Assembly: GCF_038637725.1 (NCBI RefSeq) | Contig: NZ_CP152052.1 | Coordinates: 186,001-250,000 of the forward strand | Length of the DNA: 64,000 bases | Direction: 5' to 3' | From: Psychrobacillus sp. FSL H8-0483 | Lineage (GTDB): Bacteria; Bacillota; Bacilli; Bacillales_A; Planococcaceae | Part shown: positions 7,625 through 16,049 of the stretch, piece by piece | Layout of the letters: the number at the start of each line of letters is the position of its first letter | Position numbering within the stretch: position 1 is the first letter of the stretch | Program-made: the position numbers and the translations under genes | The notes under the pieces: generated by a model | What the model saw: only the letters and a program-made list of their open reading frames with translations | What the model was told of the DNA's origin: nothing | The model's database searches: none

Positions 7625-8737
7625 TCACTTTGGTGGCTCAGTAGCTTCCTCCTCGGTAATTGCTTTCTGCACTACGGATAGTGATTGCTTTTCAACGCTA
7701 AGTGGCTGAACATGCTCTTTCTCAATCGGCAGCTTCACTTCGACGATTGTTCCTTGTGAAGGGACAGATACTACTTTACAGATAGCACCAATTTCAACTG
7801 CTCTTTCCCGTACACTTTGAATGCCATAGGAGCCATTTTTTCCTTCGCCCATTTCAAATCCAACGCCATTATCTTGCACACGGAAGATGGCTAAGCCATC
7901 ACGTTCTACAAATAATAAATCCACCTCTGTAGCTTTAGAATGGCGCAACGTATTCGACAACGTTTCCTGTGCGATACGGAATAAATGATCCTCGGCGCCC
8001 TTCGACAGAGAAACTTCCTCTAATCGGTAACGGATTGTGAAAAAGACCTTTTCTTGTAGTTCTACTAGTAATTCTTCTAGTCCTTCTTTTAGTGTCTTAT
8101 CGTGCAGGGCTGCTGGTCGTAGGTGGAGGAGCAATGCGCGCATTTCAAGCTGCGCCTGCTGAACGATTTTTTCTGTTTGCATTAAGGTTTTCGGAGCTTT
8201 TCCATTTTGGGCTTCTTCGATTTCGACCATCGTGGAAAGGAGCATAGATGCTGCAAATAATTGTTGTGAAACGGAATCATGAAGCTCTCTTGCTAATCGT
8301 TGACGCTCTTGGACGATTCTTTCTTGAATAATCTTATCTTGAGCTTCCGCTTTTTCGTTCGTAATTCGTTGCAATGTTTTTCGTTGGGTCAAAATGAGTT
8401 GCTCTAATTGATTGGCAGTGACATGCATTCGCTTCGAATACGTATATTTTTTTTTGTTTGGTACGAATGTTTCTGCATCTAGTAAAGGTCTTAAACTCTT
8501 TTCAATTTTCTTTTCCTGATCGCGAACCTTCTGTAGTGTATTTGAGGAAAAGCTAAAACTTATAAATGCCAATACAATAATGACCCATGCACCAAAAGGA
8601 ATTTGAGCATATTTCATTTCAAGTAATGACCACCATGCTTCCTCGTTTGGCCATCCCCAAATGGCGTACAACAGTAAGGTTGCAAGTATTAATAAAATAA
8701 TAAAAATCGAGAAACCTTGCCCTAGGAATATCTTCAT
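7625..8737 (-). CDS. liaS: LiaS, sensor histidine kinase of cell-envelope stress
   Basis: This NarL-type membrane kinase partners LiaR and is held inactive by LiaF. Two N-terminal hydrophobic helices (about 8-28 and 46-62) enclose a short extracellular loop, as in intramembrane-sensing kinases. A linker and the HisKA_3 motif ARELHDSVSQQLFAAS follow, then the HATPase domain with DNGVGF and GSYGIQSVRERA. The C-terminus carries a roughly 30-residue polar tail. The start overlaps the end of liaF by 4 bp, so translation is probably coupled. Confidence 0.92.
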   Translation of the reverse strand: MKIFLGQGFSIFIILLILATLLLYAIWGWPNEEAWWSLLEMKYAQIPFGAWVIIVLAFISFSFSSNTLQKVRDQEKKIEKSLRPLLDAETFVPNKKKYTYSKRMHVTANQLEQLILTQRKTLQRITNEKAEAQDKIIQERIVQERQRLARELHDSVSQQLFAASMLLSTMVEIEEAQNGKAPKTLMQTEKIVQQAQLEMRALLLHLRPAALHDKTLKEGLEELLVELQEKVFFTIRYRLEEVSLSKGAEDHLFRIAQETLSNTLRHSKATEVDLLFVERDGLAIFRVQDNGVGFEMGEGKNGSYGIQSVRERAVEIGAICKVVSVPSQGTIVEVKLPIEKEHVQPLSVEKQSLSVVQKAITEEEATEPPK

Positions 8738-9435
8738 TTACGAATCACCTCGATATCTCCAATCCATGTAGAAACGGAAATTACTAGCTCAGAAGCATAG
8801 TTTACATCCTCTAAATAGCCATCCTTTAATAAGACAGATTGATTCCATAAACGTTGAATCCCTCGACCTAAAATATTCGCTTCTCCTAAAATTGTTGCAT
8901 AATGGAGTCTGACAGGAATTTCATATGGGACATAAATGACTACTTTTCCAAGGGACTGACGGATAGAAATAAGCGATGTACCTTTTGGCAAAACGGTTTC
9001 TGTCACATCAATTACAAACTCGCCATAAAAGCTTTGTACGTGAATATCTTGCCATTCATACGCTTGAAACGGAGTCGTTTGTGCAGAAAATAACTTATTT
9101 TGAATAATACTATTTGGTGTTTCTTCATAAACAGCCCCAAATGGTCTAATCACCTGAGAGATAGGCTCGTTTTTCCAAAGCTTATGAAGGGCGTACAGCA
9201 TAATCGCTATTAAAAATAAACGTAAGCTCCACATAGAAAAAATAGCGATAAGGAGCAAAATAAAACCAGCCCAAAATAAAAAACGTCTTTGCTTGCGCAA
9301 ACTAAAGTACATCATCCCGATGCCAAGAAGAACTAATACTATATTGCCATTACCAAAAACGGTTGCTTCTATAAACATAAGGAAAACAAAGCAAATGAGA
9401 ACAAAGGCTAACTTGTTTGTTTGGTTTTCTTTCAT
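8734..9435 (-). CDS. liaF: LiaF, membrane inhibitor of LiaRS
   Basis: LiaF is the accessory repressor of the three-component LiaFSR system. Four hydrophobic segments lie in the first half, within residues 8-95. The second half is the soluble LiaF/DUF2154 beta-rich domain, visible in HVQSFYGEFVIDVTE, SLGKVVIYVPYEIPVRLH and the terminal STWIGDIEVIRK. Length (233 aa) is typical. AAGGAGG stands about 10 nt before the ATG. It lies 77 bp downstream of liaH, separated by a hairpin, and overlaps liaS. Confidence 0.93.
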   Translation of the reverse strand: MKENQTNKLAFVLICFVFLMFIEATVFGNGNIVLVLLGIGMMYFSLRKQRRFLFWAGFILLLIAIFSMWSLRLFLIAIMLYALHKLWKNEPISQVIRPFGAVYEETPNSIIQNKLFSAQTTPFQAYEWQDIHVQSFYGEFVIDVTETVLPKGTSLISIRQSLGKVVIYVPYEIPVRLHYATILGEANILGRGIQRLWNQSVLLKDGYLEDVNYASELVISVSTWIGDIEVIRK

Positions 9436-9473
9436 ATGAAGTAATCCTCCTTCTTCGCATTAAGATGATTGAA

Positions 9474-9495
9474 AGAGAAGGCGAGTACCTTCTCT
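9474..9495 (-). promoter_or_regulatory. Hairpin between liaH and liaF
   Basis: AGAGAAGG and CCTTCTCT form a perfect 8-bp stem with a 6-nt loop, followed on the minus strand by TTTCAATC. It could act as a weak terminator or RNA-stabilising end, so that liaI-liaH transcript exceeds liaFSR transcript, as described for B. subtilis. Confidence 0.5.
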
Positions 9496-9512
9496 CGACT
9501 ATACTTATTAGT

Positions 9513-10148
9513 TTACACAATTTCAGACTTCGGTTGTTCGTTTTTTTCTAACATTTCTAATCTTTGTTCCATAGAAGTTACTTCATGCTCTTTTTCAATT
9601 TTTTGTCCAAGGCGATCGATGTATTGTTCCATCTCTTGAAATGTACCAAAGTTTTTTTGCTTTTGCTCAGGTTGCAGTATTTTGTCCATTTGATGATGTG
9701 CACGTGTTACATTTTCTTTTCCCATCAACTGTAATTGACGTACTTTCATATCTTTCACTTTATGCTTCATTTCTTCGTATTTACGTTCTAAGCCGAAAAG
9801 CTCCTCCATCGTTTGGTGAATGCTATTTTGTAAAACGCTTGCTCGCTCGTTATAGGCATTCACTTCTGCTTGTGCAAAAAGGATTAAATCTTCTTCACCG
9901 CTTGCAGTTGCAAGTTCTACTTGATGCTGACGTTTTTCAACCATTTGTAATGTTTCAGCTAGCTCTTTTTCAAGTTCTTGTTTTAATTTCCCTTGGCGTT
10001 CTAACCATTTACCTGTTTGCTCTGTTTGTTTTTCTGCTTCGCGAATGTATTGATTGAGCATCGTGATTGGATTTTTTTCTTCTTTTTTATCAAAAAGCTT
10101 GTGTAAGTCTGCTTCTATTGAGTATTTTAATCTTTTTAATAATGACAT
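9513..10148 (-). CDS. liaH: LiaH, PspA/IM30-family membrane-stress protein
   Basis: LiaH is a cytosolic, almost entirely helical PspA-like protein that oligomerises and supports the damaged membrane. The sequence begins MSLLKRLKYSIEADLHKLFD and continues with long coiled coils. I chose ATG 10148 (211 aa) because AAGGAGGA lies 7-8 nt upstream; the 15-codon extension to 10193 would run back into the preceding gene. It is the second gene of the operon, 13 bp after the liaI-like gene, and is normally the most strongly induced product. Confidence 0.92.
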   Translation of the reverse strand: MSLLKRLKYSIEADLHKLFDKKEEKNPITMLNQYIREAEKQTEQTGKWLERQGKLKQELEKELAETLQMVEKRQHQVELATASGEEDLILFAQAEVNAYNERASVLQNSIHQTMEELFGLERKYEEMKHKVKDMKVRQLQLMGKENVTRAHHQMDKILQPEQKQKNFGTFQEMEQYIDRLGQKIEKEHEVTSMEQRLEMLEKNEQPKSEIV

Positions 10149-10161
10149 ATCCGTTTCCTCC

Positions 10162-10515
10162 TTATTTATAAAGCTCATTCCATTGTTTTTCAAAGTTTAC
10201 AAATGGGTCATCCGATTTCACAATGGATGATGAAAAGCTAACATCTTCTTTTTTCCATGTCTTCACAACGTAATACACACCTACGATGGCTAATATTCCA
10301 ACGAATCCTGGTATGTTGGCAACAGCAGAAAGCAATCCAATGATTCCAACACTCGCCCAAAAGATTTTTAAAAAGGTAGAATCACTTTTTAAGTAAAAAT
10401 GCACCCCTGCAAAGACGATCAATGCCGATACCGCGAGTCCTAAAAGTGGACCTAAGTTAACTAGTGCCACAATCCCGGCGATAAACCCGAGTACAACTAA
10501 ACCAAATTTTTTCAT
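10162..10515 (-). CDS. LiaI-like / Lmo0954-family small membrane protein
   Basis: This 117-aa protein has three to four hydrophobic helices (about 3-23, 25-42, 50-65 and 70-85) and a polar cytosolic tail ending DDPFVNFEKQWNELYK. In B. subtilis LiaI recruits LiaH to the membrane. This protein occupies the same place, directly before liaH, but its sequence is closer to the Lmo0954-type family, so I call it LiaI-like rather than LiaI. An RBS (GGAGG) precedes the ATG. It is the first gene of the operon. Confidence 0.7.
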   Translation of the reverse strand: MKKFGLVVLGFIAGIVALVNLGPLLGLAVSALIVFAGVHFYLKSDSTFLKIFWASVGIIGLLSAVANIPGFVGILAIVGVYYVVKTWKKEDVSFSSSIVKSDDPFVNFEKQWNELYK

Positions 10516-10594
10516 ATGTTTGTTCCTCCTCTCGTTTGTATATATAGCTTATCAATTCCGTTAAAAAATCCAAACGGGCTTAAACATGATATTT

Positions 10595-10608
10595 CTCTAG
10601 GTCCAGAG
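10595..10608. promoter_or_regulatory. Imperfect palindrome in the divergent lia promoter region
   Basis: CTCTAGGTCCAGAG is a partial inverted repeat about 80 bp upstream of the liaI-like start and 70 bp upstream of the divergent phosphoesterase gene. A LiaR-binding role is only a guess from position. Confidence 0.25.
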
Positions 10609-10677
10609 ACGTAGAAGGGAGTGGCCCATTAAAAATCTGTTATACTAAATAAAAAATACAAAAAATGGAGACTAAAA

Positions 10678-11766
10678 ATGAAAAGATTCGGAGCCATTTT
10701 ATTAGTAGTCCTTGTATACTCAGCAATTGTGTTTTATTTTGGGTGGAGTGTCCAAGCGTGGTTAGAAACATTCATACCTGTGAATAAATGGTTCTTCGGT
10801 GTTGTATGGGGTTTAATTGGATATGCAATATTAATTGGGAGAATCGACCACCGGCTTCGATTATTTAATATAATAGGGTCCTACTGGATGATTATTATGC
10901 AGTATGGAATTATTCTTTTTCCGATTGGGACCATAGTGACGTGGATTTTCCCAAGTCAGTTAAGGTGGATTGGCTGGATGATTTTGGCTGTATTTGTGCT
11001 TATTCTGATGATTGGAACTTACAACGCCTTTACACCAGTTGTGCGAGAGCTGTCAATTAAGATTCCGAAAAAGGATTCAAAGCTTTCTGAATTAAAGGTA
11101 GTAGTTGCTTCTGATTTCCATCTTGGTTTATTATCCAATAAGGCGCATTTAAAACGTTTTGTAAAAAAAGCAAATGAAGAACATCCAGATTTGATCTTGT
11201 TAGTCGGTGATTTGGTAGATGATGATCCAATCTGGTTTGTGAAAAACGGCATGTCCGAAGTGATGAAACAACTAGATTCCACGTATGGTGTATATGGGGT
11301 CCTTGGAAACCATGAATACTATGGTAAAAAGATTCCTTTATTAGTAGAAGAAATGGAAGCATCCAATGTACACATGTTGTTAGATGAAACCATATTACTT
11401 GCAGATTCGTTGTATTTGACAGGTCGTGAAGATTTGACGAATAAAAAAAGAAAGCAACTTTCGGGATTAGCGCCCGAAAAACGCAATTTGCCATGGTTTG
11501 TCATGGATCATACGCCTTCGAATTTACTAATTCCTGAAAAAGAAGGAGTAGATTTTCACGTTTCGGGTCATACTCATCGAGGTCAAATGTGGCCGAATCA
11601 TATTTTCACACGAAAAATATTTGAACTCGATTATGGATATAAACAAAAGGGAAGTTTGCACGCGATTGTATCATCGGGATTTGGGTTTTGGGGTCCGCCT
11701 ATTCGATTAGGCAGCCAATCAGAGTTGTGGGTGGTAAATATTAAGTTAGAGGATGTGAAAGCATAA
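10678..11766 (+). CDS. Membrane-anchored metallophosphoesterase, YkuE/YaeI-like
   Basis: Four N-terminal hydrophobic helices (residues about 5-110) precede a calcineurin-like phosphoesterase domain. Metal-binding motifs in order are SDFHLG (D-x-H), LVGDLVDD (GDxxD), GVLGNHEYYG (GNHE) and VSGHTHRGQMWP (GHTHxGQ). Relatives act on membrane-associated phosphoesters, but the substrate is not certain. TGGAG stands 7-8 nt before the ATG. The stop overlaps the next start (TAATG), so it is coupled to the DedA gene, and uppP follows. The three may form a lipid-phosphate unit. Confidence 0.85.
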   Translation: MKRFGAILLVVLVYSAIVFYFGWSVQAWLETFIPVNKWFFGVVWGLIGYAILIGRIDHRLRLFNIIGSYWMIIMQYGIILFPIGTIVTWIFPSQLRWIGWMILAVFVLILMIGTYNAFTPVVRELSIKIPKKDSKLSELKVVVASDFHLGLLSNKAHLKRFVKKANEEHPDLILLVGDLVDDDPIWFVKNGMSEVMKQLDSTYGVYGVLGNHEYYGKKIPLLVEEMEASNVHMLLDETILLADSLYLTGREDLTNKKRKQLSGLAPEKRNLPWFVMDHTPSNLLIPEKEGVDFHVSGHTHRGQMWPNHIFTRKIFELDYGYKQKGSLHAIVSSGFGFWGPPIRLGSQSELWVVNIKLEDVKA

Positions 11767-12368
11767 TGGAAGCATGGATTACAGACTGGATGAATCAGTT
11801 TGGTTATCTTGGTGTATTTTTATTAATATTGGCAGAAAATATTTTCCCGCCAATTCCTTCAGAGGTCATCTTAACCCTTGGAGGATTTATGACGACAACA
11901 ACAACGATGACGAAGCTGGGTATTATCATTGCTTCTACGTCAGGGTCTGTTGTTGGAGCAACTATTTTATATTGGATAGGCACACTTTTGGATGTAGAAC
12001 GTTTGGAGAAAATTGTGAAAAAGTACGGCAAGTTATTACGATTGTCGATTAAAGATATTCATAAAGCGGATGCATGGTTTGACAAGTATGGTGTTTGGGC
12101 TGTATTTTTCGGAAGACTAGTACCACTAGTAAGAAGTTTAATATCGATTCCTGCAGGGATGTCGAATATGAAATTCTGGTTATTCCTATGGTTTACAACG
12201 TTAGGAACATTAATTTGGAATACAGTGTTAGTTTCCGTGGGAGCAGCTGTCGGTGATAACTGGAATGAAATTGTAGGGTATATGGATATCTACTCCAACA
12301 TAGTGTATATTATTTTAGCAATAGTTGGTGTTGCATTTCTTGTTTGGTATTTTAAAAAACGTGACTAA
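11766..12368 (+). CDS. DedA-family membrane protein
   Basis: This 200-aa integral membrane protein of the DedA/VTT family begins with the typical segment YLGVFLLILAENIFPPIPSEVIL, has the conserved FGRLVPLVRSLISIPAGMSNM block and ends in a C-terminal helix. DedA proteins such as UptA have been shown to return undecaprenyl phosphate across the membrane, and others move phospholipids. Being coupled to the preceding phosphoesterase and 9 bp from uppP, it is a good candidate for lipid-carrier recycling. That assignment is inference. Confidence 0.88.
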   Translation: MEAWITDWMNQFGYLGVFLLILAENIFPPIPSEVILTLGGFMTTTTTMTKLGIIIASTSGSVVGATILYWIGTLLDVERLEKIVKKYGKLLRLSIKDIHKADAWFDKYGVWAVFFGRLVPLVRSLISIPAGMSNMKFWLFLWFTTLGTLIWNTVLVSVGAAVGDNWNEIVGYMDIYSNIVYIILAIVGVAFLVWYFKKRD

Positions 12369-12377
12369 GGAGATCTT

Positions 12378-13205
12378 ATGGAAATTCTAGAATTGTTAAA
12401 AGCACTTATATTAGGTTTTGTTGAAGGTATGACAGAGTTTGCCCCTGTTTCATCCACAGGACATATGATTATTGTCGATGATATGTGGTTGAAAACGGAA
12501 GAATTTTTAGGGCAGTATTCGGCAAACACATTTAAAATTGTTGTACAACTAGGTTCGATTTTAGCTGTAGTTGTAGTTATGTGGAAACGATTATTTAGTT
12601 TAGTAGGATTGTATAAAATAGAGAGTGAACAATCGAGCAAGCAATTCAATTTGCTACACGTTATTGTTGGAATGCTTCCTGCTGTGGTTTTAGGTTTTGC
12701 GTTTAAAGACTTTATTGATGATCATTTATTTGGAGTGGAAACAGTTATATATAGTCTTGTAGCTGGATCTATTTTGATGATTATTGCGGATAAATTTGGG
12801 CCGAAAAACCCTTCCATCGTTAGTTTGGATCAAATTTCGTATGCACAAGCATTTAAAGTGGGACTAGTGCAATGTTTATCTTTATGGCCAGGATTCTCCC
12901 GCTCAGGTGCTACCATTTCCGGTGGGGTATTGTTTGGGATGAGTCATAGAACAGCGGCAGATTTTACATTCATCATGGCTGTTCCGATTATGGCTGGGGC
13001 AAGTCTAGTGTCAGTTTTGAAAAACTGGGAACAAATTAATATGGATGACATGGGCTTTTATATTGTAGGATTTTTAAGTGCATTTGTGTTCGCACTAATC
13101 TCTATTAAATTCTTCTTAAAACTCCTTTCTCGAGTTAAATTAATGCCATTTGCGATTTATCGTCTCGTGTTAGCGGCTGTGCTAGCAGTTATTGTGTTTA
13201 TGTAA
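12378..13205 (+). CDS. uppP: Undecaprenyl-diphosphatase UppP/BacA
   Basis: UppP removes one phosphate from undecaprenyl pyrophosphate on the outer face of the membrane, regenerating the lipid carrier for peptidoglycan, and gives bacitracin resistance. The 275-aa protein carries both family signatures: the glutamate-rich EGMTEFAPVSSTGH near residue 17 and LWPGFSRSGATISGG near residue 172. About eight hydrophobic segments are visible. AAGGAG lies 6-7 nt before the ATG. It ends the three-gene unit and is followed by a terminator. Confidence 0.95.
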   Translation: MEILELLKALILGFVEGMTEFAPVSSTGHMIIVDDMWLKTEEFLGQYSANTFKIVVQLGSILAVVVVMWKRLFSLVGLYKIESEQSSKQFNLLHVIVGMLPAVVLGFAFKDFIDDHLFGVETVIYSLVAGSILMIIADKFGPKNPSIVSLDQISYAQAFKVGLVQCLSLWPGFSRSGATISGGVLFGMSHRTAADFTFIMAVPIMAGASLVSVLKNWEQINMDDMGFYIVGFLSAFVFALISIKFFLKLLSRVKLMPFAIYRLVLAAVLAVIVFM

Positions 13206-13215
13206 GAAAGTATGG

Positions 13216-13246
13216 GCAGACATTTTAGTAGGATGTCTGCTTTTTA
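13216..13246 (+). terminator. Rho-independent terminator after uppP
   Basis: GCAGACAT (13216-13223) pairs with ATGTCTGC (13233-13240), followed by TTTTT. Confidence 0.85.
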
Positions 13247-13278
13247 TATTTTCGGGTGAATCGGATGATTAATAAGGT

Positions 13279-13378
13279 TGAACGGTCATAAAAAATATTA
13301 TCCGGTCAGAAATGAAACTATACGGTCATAAAATTTTCTATCCGGTCAGAAAAATATTTATCCGGACGTATTCAGTTG
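13279..13378. repeat. Tandem array with exact 20-bp period, array A
   Basis: Five units start at 13279, 13299, 13319, 13339 and 13359. Each has a conserved head (TATCCGGTCAGAAA, TATACGGTCATAAA or TGAACGGTCATAAA) and a variable AT-rich tail of about 6 nt; the fifth decays after TATCCGG. A second array with the same unit types lies at 35646-35765. The period is not a multiple of three, so it is not a coding repeat. Confidence 0.85.
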
Positions 13379-13380
13379 GG

Positions 13381-13414
13381 AGAACTGCTTTTCAGAGACA
13401 CAGTTCTTTTTTCC
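13381..13414 (+). terminator. Terminator-like hairpin
   Basis: AGAACTG (13381-13387) pairs with CAGTTCT (13401-13407), followed by five T. It lies right after repeat array A and has no gene directly before it. Confidence 0.5.
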
Positions 13415-13496
13415 CTCTATACAAGTATAAACACAATATGTTAGATTATATAAATGAAGTGAACACAATATATAGTATGTGAACGATGAATAGGTA

Positions 13497-13690
13497 CCTT
13501 TATGGTTTAAAAGGGAATTCGGTTAAATACCGAAGCTGTCCCCGCAACTGTAAGTGTGGACGACTGTTGAAATAGCCACTGCGAGCAATCGTGGGAAGGC
13601 CAACAGAAGAACGAAGCACGAGCCAGTAGACCTGCCTCTTCATCGGTGAAGCAACACTTTCTTCGGGGGTTGAGAGGTGGGGGCGAAGAC
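13497..13690 (+). promoter_or_regulatory. Cobalamin (B12) riboswitch
   Basis: The conserved core is clear: AAAAGGGAATTCGGT, then CGAAGCTGTCCCCGCAACTG, GCCACTGCG, GGGAAGGC and the B12 box AGCCAGTAGACCTGCC. It lies 5' of a terminator and the ribonucleotide reductase genes, so adenosylcobalamin binding should reduce their transcription. Confidence 0.93.
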
Positions 13691-13740
13691 TCTATCTCGA
13701 ACCATTGATGTGTCTGTTGTTTCCTACTTTTTAATCGTGA

Positions 13741-13782
13741 GCGATGACTCAGCCGAAGAGGCTAAGAGGCATCGCTTTTTTG
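13741..13782 (+). terminator. Terminator in the riboswitch expression platform
   Basis: GCGATG plus CTC/AGCC segments pair with GGCT/GAGGCATCGC, closing on a GAAGA loop and followed by TTTTTT. Its position between the B12 aptamer and the reductase start makes it the likely regulated terminator. Confidence 0.85.
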
Positions 13783-13810
13783 CTGTTTTAAAAACAAGGA
13801 GGAATAAGAA

Positions 13811-16036
13811 ATGACAACTGTTACGAATACCGAAAAACAAGAAGTATTACATCAATTAATAAAAGAGTTTGGAGAAGAAAATATAGCACCTCTTCTGAAA
13901 ACACATGAAAGATGGATGAAGAAATTCCCAGAAGGTACAACGTCTGCGTGGTCCAAGTCCATGTCACTAGAGGCACTAAGCTTTTTAGATGAACAAGAAA
14001 CATATTGGACATTCGTCGCTGCTCGCATTCATTTAGCTGATGTATATGAAAAAGTAGCAATACATAGAAACACAACGCCAGACGCAGTATATAGTAAGTT
14101 TGCAAGCAATGTACAAGCATTAGTGGCAAAAGGTCTATATGACAAACGCCTTGCAGATTCTTATTCCCAAGAAGAACTGCAACTGTTGGCAGAACTTATT
14201 GTGCCGGAGCGAGATTTTTTATTTACATATATCGGATTAAAAACGTTACTTGATCGTTATGTAGCAAAGGACTTTGATAAATCGATCGTCGAGCTTCCAC
14301 AAGAACGCTGGTTGATTATTGCAATGACACTCATGAAAGAAGAGAAAAAAAATCGTCTTGGCAAGATAAAAGAAGCATATTGGGCAATGAGTAATTTATA
14401 TATGACTGTTGCAACACCAACACTTTCTAATGCAGGGAAGCCTCACGGACAGCTATCTAGTTGTTTTATTGACACAGTTGATGACAGTCTTCAAGGAATT
14501 TACGATACCAATACAGACGTAGCGACGCTTTCTAAATTTGGTGGCGGAATTGGCGTATACATGGGGAAAGTGCGTAGTCGTGGATCTTCTATTCGTGGAT
14601 TTGTCGGTGCATCAAGCGGGGTCCTTCCTTGGATCAAACAATTAAACAACACTGCAGTGAGTGTGGATCAGCTAGGTCAGCGTCAAGGGGCAATTGCGGT
14701 TTACCTAGATGTTTGGCACAAAGATATTTTCACATTTCTAGATTTACGCTTAAATAACGGGGATGAGCGTCTTCGTGCGCACGACATTTTCACTGGTGTG
14801 TGCTTGCCGGATTTATTCATGGAAAAAGTAGATGCTCGTGATGAGTGGCATTTATTTGATCCACATGAAGTTCGTCAGTTAAAAGGCTATTCTCTAGAAG
14901 ATTTCTACGATGAGAAACGTGGAGAAGGTTCATTCCGAGAAAAATACGAGGAATGTGTAAATGATAGTCGTTTATCTCGTGAAACAGTTCCAGCGATTGA
15001 CTTGATGAAACGAATTATGCGTTCTCAACTCGAAACGGGTGTGCCTTATATGTTTTACCGCGATGAGGTAAATCGTAGTAATCCAAATAAGCATGCAGGT
15101 ATGGTGTACAGCAGTAATCTATGTACAGAAATATTCCAAAACCAGAGTGCTACTTCGTTTGAATCCATTCAATTAGAAGATGATGTTATTGTGACTCGTC
15201 GCAAAGCAGGGGATTTTGTTGTTTGTAACTTATCTTCCATTAACCTTGGACGAGCAGTTCCAGCGGATGTTTTGGAGCGCTTAATTAAAATCCAAGTGCG
15301 CATGCTCGACAATGTGATTGATTTGAATATGATTCCGATTCCACAAGCGGAACGCACGAATGCAAGATATCGTGGAATTGGCCTTGGTACTTTTGGTTGG
15401 CATCATTTACTTGCACTTAATAGCATTCGCTGGGAGTCCGATGAAGCAGTTGAGTTTGCAGATAAGCTATATGAAAAGGTGGCTTTCTTAACAATTCAAG
15501 CTTCCGTAGAGCTTGCAAAAGAAAAAGGGGCATATCCTTTATTCGAAGGGTCGGACTGGCAAACAGGATCGTATTTTGAAAAACGTCAATACGAAAGCGA
15601 AGCATGGAATGAACTACGTAAGGAAGTCGCGGAAAATGGCATCCGAAACGGCTACTTAATGGCTGTTGCACCAAACTCATCTACGTCGATTTTAGCAGGA
15701 AGCACGGCGAGCATAGATCCGATTTTCCAAAAATCTTACTCTGAAGAGAAGAAAGATTACAAGATTCCAGTGACTGTTCCGGATTTAAATTCGGAAACGA
15801 CATGGTTCTACAAATCAGCATATTTCATTGATCAACATTGGACATTAAAGCAAAATGCAGCACGTCAACGCCATATCGATCAAGGTGTGTCGTTGAATTT
15901 ATACGTTCAAAATACAATTAAGGCAAAAGAATTACTAGACTTACATTTAGACGCTTGGAACAGTGGATTGAAAACGACATATTACGTTCGTTCTACTTCC
16001 GTTGAATTAATCGATTGTGATTCTTGTTCAAGCTAA
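13811..16036 (+). CDS. nrdA: Class I ribonucleotide reductase, alpha (catalytic) subunit
   Basis: This enzyme reduces ribonucleoside diphosphates to deoxynucleotides together with the beta subunit. Visible active-site elements are the redox Cys in GQLSSCFIDTV, its partner in DFVVCNLSSINLG, the thiyl-radical Cys in SSNLCTEIF, the radical-relay tyrosines in TTYYVRSTS, and the C-terminal shuttle pair CDSC. At 741 aa it starts without an obvious N-terminal ATP-cone. No nrdI is present, which argues against the class Ib nrdIEF type. Start ATG 13811 follows AAGGAGG. Transcription is probably controlled by the cobalamin riboswitch and terminator upstream. Confidence 0.92.
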   Translation: MTTVTNTEKQEVLHQLIKEFGEENIAPLLKTHERWMKKFPEGTTSAWSKSMSLEALSFLDEQETYWTFVAARIHLADVYEKVAIHRNTTPDAVYSKFASNVQALVAKGLYDKRLADSYSQEELQLLAELIVPERDFLFTYIGLKTLLDRYVAKDFDKSIVELPQERWLIIAMTLMKEEKKNRLGKIKEAYWAMSNLYMTVATPTLSNAGKPHGQLSSCFIDTVDDSLQGIYDTNTDVATLSKFGGGIGVYMGKVRSRGSSIRGFVGASSGVLPWIKQLNNTAVSVDQLGQRQGAIAVYLDVWHKDIFTFLDLRLNNGDERLRAHDIFTGVCLPDLFMEKVDARDEWHLFDPHEVRQLKGYSLEDFYDEKRGEGSFREKYEECVNDSRLSRETVPAIDLMKRIMRSQLETGVPYMFYRDEVNRSNPNKHAGMVYSSNLCTEIFQNQSATSFESIQLEDDVIVTRRKAGDFVVCNLSSINLGRAVPADVLERLIKIQVRMLDNVIDLNMIPIPQAERTNARYRGIGLGTFGWHHLLALNSIRWESDEAVEFADKLYEKVAFLTIQASVELAKEKGAYPLFEGSDWQTGSYFEKRQYESEAWNELRKEVAENGIRNGYLMAVAPNSSTSILAGSTASIDPIFQKSYSEEKKDYKIPVTVPDLNSETTWFYKSAYFIDQHWTLKQNAARQRHIDQGVSLNLYVQNTIKAKELLDLHLDAWNSGLKTTYYVRSTSVELIDCDSCSS

Positions 16037-16049
16037 GGAGGAACCTAAC

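Noticed and set aside
11057-11494. ORF of 145 aa antisense to the metallophosphoesterase
   Set aside because: The plus-strand frame has all catalytic motifs; the antisense frame has no ribosome site or family match.
13279-13378. CRISPR array
   Set aside because: Units are only 20 bp, variable parts are about 6 nt and AT-rich, and no cas gene is present.
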